From Simmondsia chinensis (taxonomy: Eukaryota > Streptophyta > Magnoliopsida > Caryophyllales > Simmondsiaceae), in NCBI GenBank assembly GCA_018398585.1, contig JAGTTD010000013.1, positions 7,536,492 to 7,600,491 of the forward strand: a stretch of 64,000 nt of DNA. The letters are read 5' to 3'. The translations under genes were made by a program, and so were the position numbers. Positions 24,725-35,349 of the stretch are shown piece after piece (positions within the stretch are counted from its first letter, which is position 1; every line of letters starts with the position of its first letter). The notes beneath the pieces were generated by a model. It saw only the letters and a program-made list of their open reading frames with translations, did no database searches and was not told where the DNA came from.

Positions 24725-24938
24725 CATTATATAACGGTTGTAAATCGTTGCAATAAGTGTCATTTAAAAAATCGTTGCCGTATGTAATTGTTCTCAACGG
24801 TTAATTTTTTGTTACAAAAACTGTTACCGTAGGCATCCTTATGCAATCGTTTTGGAACCGTTGCATAAATTTAGCTTTTGGAATGGTTTTGGAGCCGATG
24901 CAAAATAACCGTTGCCATAGGCCTGTTTTGTAGTAGTG
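24725..24938. repeat. CACTA subterminal array and terminal repeat, right end
   Basis: Repeated AACCGTTGC / GCAACGGTT units mirror those at the left end and end with GTAGTAGTG at 24938. Confidence 0.8.
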
Positions 24939-24990
24939 ACTGTCCGCTAAATCTTTGATAAAAGCATTGTCATACATATATATATATATA

Positions 24991-25755
24991 TGGAGTGATT
25001 AGAATGAGAATGTAAGTTTTCTGAGAATACAAGAAAATTAAATCTATACTGTTGGATTTTAAGTAAGATTGATCAATTGTTCTAAAAGGTTCATCGTATT
25101 CGGAGCCCTACGGCCACCCAGCGGTCACCACCACTACCACCACCACCACCACTCCTCTCTAACACCCTGCCACTGCCACCCATCGTTCTCTCTCTCCATC
25201 CTATCTTAGATCCCTATGGTCACCACCACCGCCACCCAATACCACCACCGCTGCCGCCGCCCACCACCACCACCACTCCTCTCCGCCACCCACACCATTG
25301 CCACCCATCTCTGTCTCTCTCCATCCCATCTGTAATCCTAAGAGTCACTGCCAGTGCCACCACCACTCACCACCACCTCGGTGATGACAGGTGGTGGTGA
25401 TTGTTAGGATTGGAGATGGGATGGAGAGAGAGATATGGGTGGCGGTGGCAGTGGTAGGGTGGTTTGGAGGAGTGGGGGTTGTGGCAGCAGTGGCGGCGAT
25501 AGTAGGTGGCGGTGGTGGTGATTGTTGGGATCTAAGATGAGATGTGGAGAGAGAGATGGGTGGCGATGGCGGGGCTGGCGGAGAGGAGTGGTGGCGGCTG
25601 TGACGGTGGCTGTGGTGATGGTGACCGTTGTGTGGTGTTAGGGCTCCAAATACGATGACCATTTTAGAACCATTGATCAATCTTACTTAAGATCTAATAG
25701 TGTAGATTTAATTTTCTCACATTCTCATAAAACTTTCATTCAAATTCCAGCCGCA

Positions 25756-25758
<3 letters not shown>
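24991..25758. mobile_element. Foldback element 1, nearly full-length inverted repeat, in a TA microsatellite
   Basis: The first 120 bases and the reverse complement of the last 120 match closely (shared blocks such as GAAAATTAAATCTA and GTAAGATTGATCAAT). The inner arms are low-complexity CCACCACC on the left and GGTGGTGG on the right, with mirrored CTCTCTCCATCC blocks. The fold centre is near 25380, so the RNA would form a hairpin of about 380 bp per arm. Both sides are TA repeats (24976-24990 and 25759-25786). Reading frames inside are artefacts of the repeats. It resembles MITEs that insert into TA arrays; the family is not identified. Confidence 0.75.
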
Positions 25759-25786
<28 letters not shown>

Positions 25787-25790
<4 letters not shown>

Positions 25791-26512
25791 GTAAGAGGGA
25801 CAGATCTTGGCTGCCCGTTACAATGAACGGTCAAGATTGGCCCCTTTTTTTTGGATAGAAAAAAATTTCCCTATCCCTTTCCTCTCTCGCTCCTTTCCTC
25901 CCCCTCTTCCAACCCTTTTCTCTCTCACCGCAGCCTCCTGTCGCCACCGTCGTCCACTGTCGTCACCCCTCTTCTTTTGTCTCTTGCAATACACCCCCCC
26001 CCCCCCCCTCCCCCAATATCCCTTCACCATCGCCACCCCTTCGTTTTCTCTCTTTCAATACCCCCCACCCCCTATAACCCTTAACCCTTGGCACCTGCCA
26101 CCGCCCCGCCTTTTGTCTCTCTTCCAACACCCCTGTTTCTCTCCCTCATATCCCTTGGCACGCGATGGCAGGTGGCAGGGGATTAAGGGATATGGGACAG
26201 AGAGACAAGGGCATTAAAAGAGAGACAAAATGAGTGCCTGCGGATGGACGACGGCGGCAGGTGCCGAAGGTTTTTTGCCCGGTGGGGGGGGGGGGGGGGG
26301 GGATATTTAAAGAAAGAGGAAAATGAGGGGTGGCGATGGCGGAAATTAATTGGTGAGGTGAGAGAGAGAGAAAGGAAGAGTTGGGGAAGAACGGGGAGGA
26401 GAGACAAGGTTGGGAAGTTTTTTTTTCCTCAAAAACAGAGGATCAATCTTAGCGGTTCATTATAAGAAATAGCCAAGATTTGCTCCTCTCACCCTCTCAT
26501 AAGAATTGTGTC
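25787..26512. mobile_element. Foldback element 2, adjacent, also in TA repeats
   Basis: The left end (gagggacagatcttggct...aatgaacggtcaag) matches the reverse complement of the right end (gagaggagcaaatcttggct...aatgaaccgctaag). The inner arms are pyrimidine-rich on the left and purine-rich on the right, with a fold centre near 26165 around mirrored 'atatccctt/aagggatat'. The flanks are TA runs. A 15-C run (25994-26008) faces a 19-G run (26284-26302) in the opposite arm. It differs in sequence from element 1 but shares the architecture. Confidence 0.7.
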
Positions 26513-26904
26513 ATATATATATATCTCAACATTTTTAGTATAAAATCAGTTAAAAAATCTTACTAGATTTCCTCAAGTTGCAACATATGATACCTAGGTA
26601 ATAAAATATTCAAACCTTAAAGTACCCTATTGGCATTATATATATTAAAATGTAATAGTACCCAAGTGATATGGGGAGGGATCCGATACTATGGCTCCCT
26701 CTCCATCTCTCTCCTCTCTCTCTCTCTCACATGTGTCGTAGTACTAGATCTTCCCCCAATGATAAATGATTAAACCTCAAGATATCTAATAATTTACACT
26801 TATAATAATATCTTATATTATCAAGAAAAATCTATATTGTATTATAATATATATTATTATTATAAAGTCTTCCAACCTCAAAAACCTCCAATATCTGAAT
26901 CAAG

Positions 26905-27476
26905 CAATTTTAGTAGGTCACTATTTAACTTCCTCTTAAAGTACATGTTTGTTTTTCGACAAAAACAATACCATTGAGAGCATCTTTAACAAAAGTGCTT
27001 TTGCAGCTAGCATTTTTTAAAATTGTGCTTCTACGACAAGTATTTTAACAAAAACAATCCCATTGAAGCTTCTTTTACAAGAGTGCTTTTGCAACAAGTA
27101 TTTTCTAAAACCGTTCTTCTGCGACAAGTATTTTTTTTAAACCATATAATACTATATATTACATAGAGAAACTCCTCATTTTCTTTGAAACAATTTTAGA
27201 AGGTCATTATTCAACTTCCTCTTAAAGTACATGTTTTGTTTTTTGACAAAAACAATTCCATTAAGAGCATCTTTAACAAAAGTGCTTTTGCAACAAGCAT
27301 TTTTTAAAATCGTGCTTCTGCAACAAGTATTCTAACAAAAACAATCCCATTGAGATCATCTTTTACAAATTGCTTTTGCAACAAGTATATTCTAAAACTG
27401 TGTTTCTGCAACTAGTACTTTTTAAAACCATACAATACTACGTATTATATAGAGAAACTCTTCATTTTCTTTGAAT
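26905..27476. repeat. 286-bp tandem duplication with internal half-repeats
   Basis: Copies at 26905-27190 and 27191-27476. Each copy contains two diverged inner repeats built on 'aaaaacaatcccattga' and 'gtgcttttgcaacaag'. There is no coding sense. Confidence 0.8.
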
Positions 27477-27751
27477 AGAAATTAAATTCATCAGTTACTT
27501 TTTAAGAATTGCATATCAAATCTCCAGAATAGTTACCAATGAATTAATTTTCGTCAAATAATTTCAAATATAAGTGCTAAAATCCTCCAGAAAACTAAGG
27601 ACCAAGATTATTTAAAATGAACTAAATTTATAGAATGTAATTACAACGATTACACCATGATTAAATTGAATAAAAATATATTAAACAACAATCAAGATTT
27701 GTAATAAAATTTGACTAACATAATTACAATGATGATGTATACAAAACTAGA

Positions 27752-28700
27752 CAACAACAACAACAACAACAACAACAACATACCCACTGCCCCTAGGGCT
27801 CCCGCTCGCGCAAGGTCTGGGAGGGTAAGATGTACGCAGTCTTACCACATCAGGGTGAGACCCTGACGGGAAACTGTTTCCGAGGACCCCAGCCTAAAAT
27901 CTGCCCCAATTAGGGTGAGTGCATAGTATGCCCGCAGGTGTACAATCACTCAACCCTAATGAGGAAGAATAGGAGAAAAGAAAAAGGGAGAACACAAATA
28001 GCAAGCAGGCATATAAGCACATAAACAGATAAGTATGTATGCATGCATGCATGTATGTAAGTAAGTAAGTAGCATGTATGCATGTATGTATGCGCATGTG
28101 AATACGGCGTACAAGGCATGGAAGGAAAAGAGGGAAAGAGATAGGGGGATATAGAGAGCGCGAGAGAGGGAGATAGTTAAAGAGAGAAGATAGAGAGAGA
28201 GAGAGAGGGAGAATTAGAGAGAGTGTGTGGGAGGGTGTAGCGAGTATCGTAGAGAGTGAAGTGAAATAGAGTAAAGAGTAAATCCTAGGAGTCCTAAGCG
28301 CCCTACACGCACCCGCACTGTGTGTCTACAAACTAGCCTGAGATAGCCAACTGATGCGTAAATGCTCCTACACAGCTATAATAGGTATCTCTAAGCTCAA
28401 AATATGGTCGTCTCTTCACTTTGGTTGGGGTAGGCGAGGTCCTATCCACTTGTCTTTATGGAATTCTTCTTTAATTTCTTTTCTAATTTCTTTATCTTCA
28501 GTGAAGGAATAGGAATAGGTGTCCCTGTAGGTGGATGTTCGCATCCTGGCTGCGTTTCTAATCAACTTTTGTTTTGCCTGCTTCTTCCTCCATGTGCATC
28601 TGTCGAGTTGACTCCATCCAACCGTAAGAGCACCAAGCAATTCAAGCCGGAACCATTGCCAGGCATCCTCGTGTTATCAAAATGAGCCCGCTATAGTGGG
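27752..28700 (-). repeat. LINE 3' region with microsatellites and SINE-shared tail
   Basis: From 5' to 3' on the minus strand: non-coding sequence; a CT-rich tract (GA on plus, 28130-28260); a GCAT/GTAT microsatellite (28030-28095); the conserved tail including ACTGCGTACATC; then about nine TTG units (27752-27780). Confidence 0.8.
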
Positions 28701-28706
28701 ATGCTC

Positions 28707-31457
28707 CTACACTACTACGTCTGGTACACCTATGCTAATCCTCCACTGAGTTCTATGTAGAGCCATCCAACTCTTCTTTGGCCGTCCTCTCCCCCTTTTG
28801 CTATCTGTAATATGGAGTTGCTCGCATCTCTTGACCATGGCATTTTTTGGTCTCCTCCTTACATGTCCAAACCACCGTAGTCGTTGTTCCCTCAACTTGT
28901 CCTCTATCGGGGCGACGCCTAATTTACTTCTTGTGACATCATTTCTAATCCTATCCAACCTTGTGTGTCTACACATCCATCTTAACATCCTCATCTCTGC
29001 CACCTTCATCTTTTGCGTGTGTTGACATTTTACTGGCCAGCACTCTGCTCCGTAGGTCATAGCTGGCCTCACTACTGTCTTGTAGTACTTATCCTTTAAC
29101 TTTAACGAGAACTTCCTATCGCACAGTACTACCAAGCCCATCCTCCATTTATGCCATCCGCCTTAATCCTGTTGTTAACATCTGCGTCCACTTCTCCATC
29201 TTGTTAGACCATGGAACCCAAGTATTTAAAGCATGCCTTCTGTTATATTCACTTTGATCCAATCTTAATAGCTTCTGTGCTTGGCAAGGCGGAGGAACTG
29301 AACTTGAATTCCATATACTTTGTCTTAAATCTACTGAGTCTTAGACCCTTTGATTCTAAAGTCATCCTCCAAAGGTCTAGTTTCTCATTCACCTCCTCCC
29401 TAGATTCTCCCACCAGGACTATATCATCCACAAAAAGCATGCACCAAGGCATGTCTTCCTAGATGTGCCTGGTGAACTCGTCCATAACCAGAATGAATAG
29501 GAAGGGACTGAGGTTTGATCATTGGTGGACTCCCACTAAAATCGGGAAAGCAACTGTCTCCCCTTCCATTGTACGCACAATGGTCTGGGTGTCTTCGTAC
29601 ATGTCCTTGATGACTCGTATATAAGGCTCGTGAATGCCTTTCCTCTCTAGGACCCTCCATAGGGCCTCTCTTAGTACTCTATCATATGCCTTCTCTAAGT
29701 CAATGAAAACCATATGAAGGTCCGTTTTTCTGTCCCCGTAGCACTCTATAGCCCTTCTTAGGAGATGAATGGCTTCTATGGAAGACCTGCCTGGCATAAA
29801 TCCAAATTGGTTTTCTGATACCCCTGCTTATTGTCGAAGCCTTCTTTCTATTACTCGCTCCCAAAGCTTCAAAGTGTGGCTCATCAGTTTAATTCCTCTG
29901 TAGTTGGCACAACTTTGAATATCGCCCTTGTTCTTGTAGATAGGCACTAGTGTACTCTTCCGCCATTCATCGAGCATTTTTTCCCCTTGGATAATTTGGT
30001 TAAATAATTTGGTCAACCATCTGATGCCCACTTCCCCAGTGCATTTCCATGCCTCAATGGGTATTTCGTCTGGGCTGACTGCTTTACCCCTGCCCATCTT
30101 CTTTAATGCTTCCCTCACCTCCTCGGGTCTAATTCTAGTGCAGTAGCCGTGGGCCACCGGCTCCGTCGTTACTTGTAGCTCCCCTATAGGTGCAACTGTA
30201 TCTCCCTCTTCGTTGTATAGCTCATGGAAGTAGACTTTCCACCTAGCTTTAATTTGTTGCTCGTCCATGAGCACTTGGCCATTCTCCTCCCTTATGCACC
30301 TTACTTGGTCCAAGTCTTTAGTCCTCCTTTCCGTTTTCTTTGCAATTCTATAGATGTCCCTAGCCCCTTTAGCTGTGTCCAACCTTTTGTAGAACTCAAC
30401 AAAGGCTTTAGATTGTGCGTCCCTTACTGCTACCTTTGCTTTCTTCTTCGCCAGTTTATATTGTTGTTTCTTGTCCTCATCTCTACTTTGATCCCATTCC
30501 TTAAAGCAGCGTCGCTTGGCCTTAATCTTTTCCTGGACCTCCCTTCCCCACCACCACGACTCCGTGTTGGTTGCAGCTCCTCCCTTTGATATTCCTAGAA
30601 CTTCACTTGCCACATCTCTCAACTTTTGGGCAACTTGGCTCCACAAGAGGTTTAAATCTCCCTCGCAGTCCCCTTTAAGCTCAGCCTCTACTGTTTCCTT
30701 AAATGCTATTGACTTTTCCCTTTTAGGTCCCTCCAGCGTGTGCGCCTCAATGGCGCTTTGAAGGCCTTCTTGCCCCTTCTCTTGACCTTGATCTCAACAC
30801 ACACAACTTTGTGTAGTGTTGAGAGGTCCTCCCCAAGGATAACCTTGCAGTCCTTGCAATCTTTTTCGATCATCTTCCTTAGTAGTATGTAGTCAATTTG
30901 GGTCTTCGCTCCATCGTTCTGATACGTGATGATGTGGTCTCTCGCTTTTTGAAGAAGGTGTTGGCCACTGTTAACTCATAAGTGACGGCGAAGTCTAATA
31001 ATGCCTTACCCTCCTCATTTCTCGTTCCAAAGCCCAATCCGCCATGGTGGGGTGCATAACCTTCAGTGTTCGCTCCCACATGCCCATTAAAGTCACCCCC
31101 AATCACAACTTAATCGCTTTGGTGTATGCCTTACACTGTCAAGTCTAGGTCTTCCCAAAATCTAGCCTTCTCTAGCACTGTCAGCCCAACCTGCGGTTCG
31201 TAGGCACTTATGATGTTCAATATCTCCCCATCTAAGGCCAACCTAATACTAATGATCCTATCGTTAATTCTAGTCACCCCTACTACTTTGTCTTTAAGGT
31301 AACTATCCACAATAATACCCACTCCATTTCTCCCCCTCGCTTGGCCCAAGTACCACAATTTATAACTTAACACATCTCTTGCTTTTGTACCCACCCACTT
31401 GGTCTCTTGCATGCACAGGATGCTGATCCTTCTCTTCAACATCATTTGAGCCCCCGG
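28707..31457 (-). pseudogene. RTE LINE endonuclease-reverse transcriptase, broken
   Basis: Order on the minus strand: endonuclease with MQETKW (31410-31390) and GGDFNGHVG (31100-31075); a linker (30646-30150); RT blocks SPDEIPIEAWK, YKNKGDIQSCANYRGIKL and MVFIDLEKAYDRV (29715-29675); the active-site motif as FVDD instead of the usual FADD (29430); and the C-terminal RTE region with YGAECWPVK and RWFGHVRR (29050-28845). Five or more frame breaks or stops separate the pieces (near 31120, 30870, 29815, 29460 and 29150). The start of the endonuclease is missing. The enzyme would nick target DNA and copy RNA; this copy cannot be functional. Pieces remain long, so it is not ancient. Confidence 0.9.
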
Positions 31458-31473
31458 TGTATACAAAACTAGA

Positions 31474-31993
31474 AAAAGGTAAAATGCATCAAAATTAGGT
31501 GTTCTTCGAAGAACAACGCCAAACTGTCTAACATCATTTTCTTAAAGGCAAGAAGCCTATTTAAAATAAACTAAATTATGGGATATACTTACAACCATAA
31601 AATCGTGATTATTGCCAATATAAAATGAATTCAATTTATTTACAAAACTTATAAAAATGCAAAAAACAAAAATATATGTGACAAAACTAGTCCGTACGTT
31701 ACAGGAGAAAAAACTAGTTTATAATTATTGCAATTAACGGCACATATTACTTATCCAACTTTTAATTTCCATTTATGACAGTGGTTTTTCTGAGAAGTCG
31801 TCATTTCGGGATGTCGTTCTTGGTCATGCCACCTCTCTTCTTAGTAAGTCATGTCAACGTTACGCAAGTCCACCTTTGTGGTGTGGTCGTTTTGATTCTT
31901 TATATAATTTTAATAGGGACGTGAACGAACAGAGCCAAGCACCCCATTTGTATGAATCAAGTCCTTTCATATTTGATAAGATTTTATTGTATT
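31474..31993. other. AT-rich spacer, no gene seen
   Basis: 31560-31650 resembles 27610-27700, so the two sides of the LINE share an older repeat. Otherwise nothing was recognised. Confidence 0.35.
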
Positions 31994-32622
31994 TCTTTGG
32001 TTATGTCTCAAATTATTTATTTTATTTTTTATAGGGCTGCCGTGGGGTCACCGATCGATTGGGAGGGAAGCCGATCGATCGGGTGATTTAAGGAAAGATT
32101 CGGATTTTTGGCCGTGAAGGGTCGATCGATCGGCAGTGGCCGATCGATCGGGAGTCGTTTCCGCAGGCCCTAATTATTTTCTATAAATAAGGGCTTAGGG
32201 TTTCAGTTTTTGGAGAAAGGTTTTCTCCAATTCAGATCCAATCAAAGGTTGTGAGCCGCTGCCATTAAGAGTGAGGTGATTTTGTAATTCCTCTAAGTTT
32301 TTGAGTGCTACGAGAGTTCAGAGGGAGTGATTGTAATTCTTCCATATATCTCGTTTGGGAAGTGTCGTTGTAATTCTTCCGTTCAGTTAATAAAGAATTT
32401 CCATCTCCGCCCGTAGTTTTCTTCCCTCAATTGTAGAGGGGTTTCCAAGTAAATATTATGTGTTCTTATTTTGTTCTTTCTTTCACCATATTTGTTTACT
32501 TCTCGTTTTGCGTGAGTCATATTATTTGAATAAAATCAAGTTATCAGGGTTTACGCTTCCGCATTAAGTTTTCCTCCACAAATTGGTATCTGAGCATACT
32601 AGATTTGTTAAGTTTCATTACA
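31994..32622 (+). repeat. 5' LTR of the Copia element, with four palindromes and TATA box
   Basis: Four copies of the palindrome C(C)GATCGATCGG lie at 32051-32063 (one base changed), 32071-32082, 32122-32133 and 32140-32151, followed by TATAAATA at 32182-32189. The last 42 bases (32581-32622) are a diverged tandem copy of the LTR end plus primer-binding site, with an internal TTGGTATCTGAGC. Confidence 0.88.
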
Positions 32623-32625
32623 AAT

Positions 32626-32638
32626 TGGTATCAGAGCC
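32626..32638 (+). promoter_or_regulatory. Primer-binding site (initiator tRNA-Met)
   Basis: TGGTATCAGAGCC starts four bases after the LTR end. Confidence 0.85.
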
Positions 32639-32660
32639 CTGTTTATTTCAATTTGATAAT

Positions 32661-34115
32661 ATGACGTCCGCAATTAGATCCGAAATTGAGAAGTTTGGTG
32701 GTCAAGGGAGCTTCAGCTTATAGCAGGTTCGCGTTAAGGGCTTCTTGACTTAGAATGACTTGAAGAAAGCTTTAGATAGGAAAGAGAAGAAATCAGAGAA
32801 TCTTACAAAAGCACAATGGGAGGAGTTGGATGAGAAGGCGCTCACAGCAATTTAGATGTGTCTTACCGATGACGTTTTGACAGAAGTTCTGGAAGTGAAG
32901 ACCGCTAAGGAGTTGCGGGAGAAATTGCAAGATATGTTCTGTTTCAAGTCTGTCTCCAACAAACTCGCAGTTAAGCGTCGGTTATTCATGTTTCGTATGT
33001 CAGAAGGTACGTCACTTAAGAATTACGTCAGTGAATTTAATTCAATTATTCAATATTTGAAAGAATTGGATGAACTTCCTAAGGATGAAGATCAGGCAAT
33101 GTTATTATTATGTTCTCTCTCTACTTCATATAAGGGTTTTGTCGAAAGTATGATTTATGGTGGTAGACAAACCATATCTGTTGATGAAGTTAAGAGAAAC
33201 TTACTGAGTAAAGAACGAGTAGATAAAGAATTATCTGATTCTGTTTATAACTCAGGTAGTGGTTTATTTGTGAGGGGGAGAACCGAGTATGATCATAGTG
33301 GAAACAAGTCTAAGTCTAGGTATCAAGACCTAACCTGTAACTACTATCATAAGAAAGGGCACATTAAGAAAGACTGTTATAAGCTTAAGAGAAAATTAGA
33401 AGCAGATAACAGATCTGACCAGAGATCCATAGCGGCTAGTGTTGTTGGTGGTGAGAATGAAGATTTTCTATTGTCTGTGTCTGAACCTCAGTCCAATTTG
33501 AAAGATAGTTGGATTTTGGATTCGGGTTGCTCCTATCATGTCTGTCCCAATCGGGATTGGTTTTCCACGTACGAGTCTATTCAAGGTGGAGTTGCTTTGA
33601 TGGGTAATGATAATCCATGCAAAGTTTTGGGTATAGGAACAATTCGTTTTAGGATGTTCGATGGCACTATCAGGGTTTTGGGCGATGTTCATCATGTTCC
33701 TGATTTGAAGAAGAATCTCATCTCTTTGGGTACTCTTGAATCTAAAGGGTACAGGCACACAGTTGAAGGTGGCGTTTTGAAGGTCGTTAAGGGTGCATTG
33801 ACAGTTATGAAGGGCAGAAGGTCAGGTACGTTGTATGAGCTTGTCGGTTCCACAATTGTTAGATCTGTTGTAGTATCTTCATCATCCTTGTTGTTGACAG
33901 AACCAGAGATCACAAATTTAGGACGTTTGAGATTGGATCGTTCAGGTGATAGGGGTCTGTCTGAGCACAGTGTGAGGAGCTCTTTGTGTGGTCAGTCCAG
34001 AGGACTAGTGGTATGTGAACAAGGGCTTTATGGGAAGCAGAAAGGTTTTCGCTTCAAACAATTCCTGACGAGTAGACGTGTCACGTTTGGTGAGTCTTCA
34101 TTAGATTCTGCATAG
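32661..34115 (+). pseudogene. Copia Gag-protease ORF with three early stops
   Basis: From the ATG at 32661 the frame has TAG at 32721, 32751 and 32853, then stays open for 419 codons (32856-34115). The open part contains a Copia Gag (UBN2-type) region with LREKLQDMF and LKELDELPKDEDQAMLLLCSL. A zinc knuckle near residue 160 has the second Cys changed to Tyr (CNYYHKKGHIKKDC). The protease core WILDSG lies near residue 218, followed by a pre-integrase stretch (HHVPDLKKNLISLG). The frame then ends in unrelated sequence after the pol deletion. At least the first stop replaces a conserved Trp. Full Gag cannot be made from the first ATG, but an internal start would give a shortened product. Confidence 0.85.
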
Positions 34116-34340
34116 AAGATGTCATCAGTTGGTTGTGATTTAGGTCAGGTGGGTAAGCCAGAGGGAGTTCAGTTCAGTAACACAGTTCAGTAGCAGGTGG
34201 CTATTTCAGATGATGTGTCAAGAGCCAGTTCCGAGAAGAAGATTGGCATTGCTGATAACCTCTCAGATATGTTCACTCAGTTTCTACCTAACAAGAAGTT
34301 CAAGCTTCGCTCGGTTAGGCTTCGTAATTCGTTGTGTTAA
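34116..34340 (+). pseudogene. Remnant of the Copia pol C-terminus
   Basis: The frame ending in TAA at 34338-34340 reads KIGIADNLSDMFTQFLPNKK, matching the end of Copia RNase H ('DNPADMLTKPLP'-type). Its presence next to gag shows that the deletion removed the middle of the polyprotein and kept both ends. Confidence 0.75.
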
Positions 34341-34415
34341 CCCCGTGTGTGGGGGTTTAGTGGAGAAGGTGGAGGAAATTCTTTTATGTATGTAATTTGA
34401 GCCAAGGTGGAGATT

Positions 34416-35042
34416 TGTTAGGTTATATCTCAAATTACTTGTTTTATTTTTTATGGGGCTGCCGTGGGGTCACCGATCGATCGGGAGGGAAGCCGATCGA
34501 TCGGGTGATCTAAGGAAAGATTCGGATTTTTGGCCGTGAAGGGGTCGATTGATCGGCAGTGGCCGATCGATCGGGAGTCCGCAGGCCCTAATTATTTTCT
34601 ATGAATAAGGGCTTAGGGTTTCGATTTTTGGAGATAGGTTTTATCCAATTCAAATCCAATCAAAGGTTGTGAGCCGCCGCCATTAAGAGTGAGGTGATTT
34701 TGAAATTCCTCCAAGTTTGTGAGTGCTACGAGAGTTCAGAGGGAGTGATTGTAATTCTTCCATATATCTCGTTTGGGAAGTGTCGTTGTAATTCTTCAGT
34801 TCAGTTAGTAAAGAATCTCCATCTCCGCCCGTGGTTTTCTCCCCTCTCGATTATAGAGGGGTTTCCACGTAAATATTGTGTGTTCTTATTTTGTTCTTTC
34901 TTTCATCATATTTGTTTACTTCTCATTTTACGTGAGTGATATTATTTGAATCGAATCAAGTTATCAGGGTTTACGCTTCCGCATTAAGTTTTCCTCCACA
35001 AATTGGTATCTGAGCATACTAGATTTGTTAAGTTTCATTACA
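34416..35042 (+). repeat. 3' LTR of the Copia element
   Basis: Begins TGTTAGG and ends CATTACA. Relative to the 5' LTR the TATA box is changed to TATGAATA (about 34599-34606), and five bases are missing after the last palindrome. The palindromes and the 42-bp end duplication are retained. Confidence 0.9.
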
Positions 35043-35349
35043 GTATTTAATAGTAATCTCGGATCGTTTCATTAGGCTAATTTAGTTGATTCAAGCTCGT
35101 AATCGAGCAGTGCCGAGCCAAGCTCGTTATCAAGTGAAATCGAGCTCATGATCGAGTCAAGCTTGTTATTGAGTCAAGCTCCTATCAAGCTAAGTTATTT
35201 GAGTTATTATTGACCCAAGTTCATATTAACTGGTAACGAGCTCTTAAAGAGCTTTTAGCGACCTCTTATCCAACCCTAACGAGCTCTTATCAAACTGTTC
35301 AAAGACATTAACAAGCTGTGCACCCATTTGTTCAAATTCAACCATTAAG
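35043..35349. other. Spacer rich in GAGCTC/AAGCTCG motifs
   Basis: 35088-35260 repeats short blocks such as 'caagctcgttatcaagt' and 'gagctcttaaagagctttt', a degenerate satellite-like patch. No gene. Confidence 0.35.

Larger units (their letters stand above)
11627..24938 (-). mobile_element. 13.3-kb CACTA (En/Spm) DNA transposon, dead
   Basis: The left terminus is CACTACTACATAATTGGGC; the right terminus, reverse-complemented, is CACTACTACAAAACAGGCC. Both ends carry many subterminal motifs of the type AACGGTTTTCGAACCGTT, the expected transposase-binding arrays. Two genes lie on the minus strand: a TNP2-like transposase (16643-20282) and a second, TNPA-like gene (14389-16497). Both are broken. 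The flanking trinucleotides are TCG and ACT, so no 3-bp target duplication is visible; one end may have been rearranged. Between the transposase start and the right end lie a decayed LTR-element fragment and a 102-bp minisatellite, which explain much of the size. Confidence 0.88.
27752..31457 (-). mobile_element. 5'-truncated RTE-clade LINE with perfect 16-bp target duplication
   Basis: TGTATACAAAACTAGA flanks the element at 27736-27751 and 31458-31473. Minus-strand coding remnants give endonuclease then reverse transcriptase of plant RTE type. The 3' end carries a block (27781-27890) ending in (TTG)n, shared with Au-like SINEs. The 5' end lies inside the endonuclease domain, so insertion was truncated, as is usual for LINEs. 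RTE-clade LINEs and SINEs sharing their 3' ends are known in plants. This copy is a likely relative of the one that mobilised the short retroposons in this window. Confidence 0.93.
31994..35042 (+). mobile_element. Copia LTR retrotransposon with pol deleted
   Basis: LTRs at 31994-32622 and 34416-35042, about 95% alike by eye. The target duplication is GTATT (31989-31993 and 35043-35047). A primer-binding site follows the left LTR, and a purine run (ccaaggtggagat) precedes the right one. The body has gag, the protease region and the last residues of pol; integrase and reverse transcriptase are missing, so any copying needs a helper. The first two bases of the left LTR have changed from TG to TC. 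Confidence 0.92.

Noticed and set aside
25345..26217. Several His/Pro/Ser-rich open frames
   Set aside because: They are translations of CCACC and pyrimidine repeats in the foldback elements.
29211..30761. Plus-strand open frames opposite the LINE
   Set aside because: They are shadows of the minus-strand endonuclease-reverse transcriptase.
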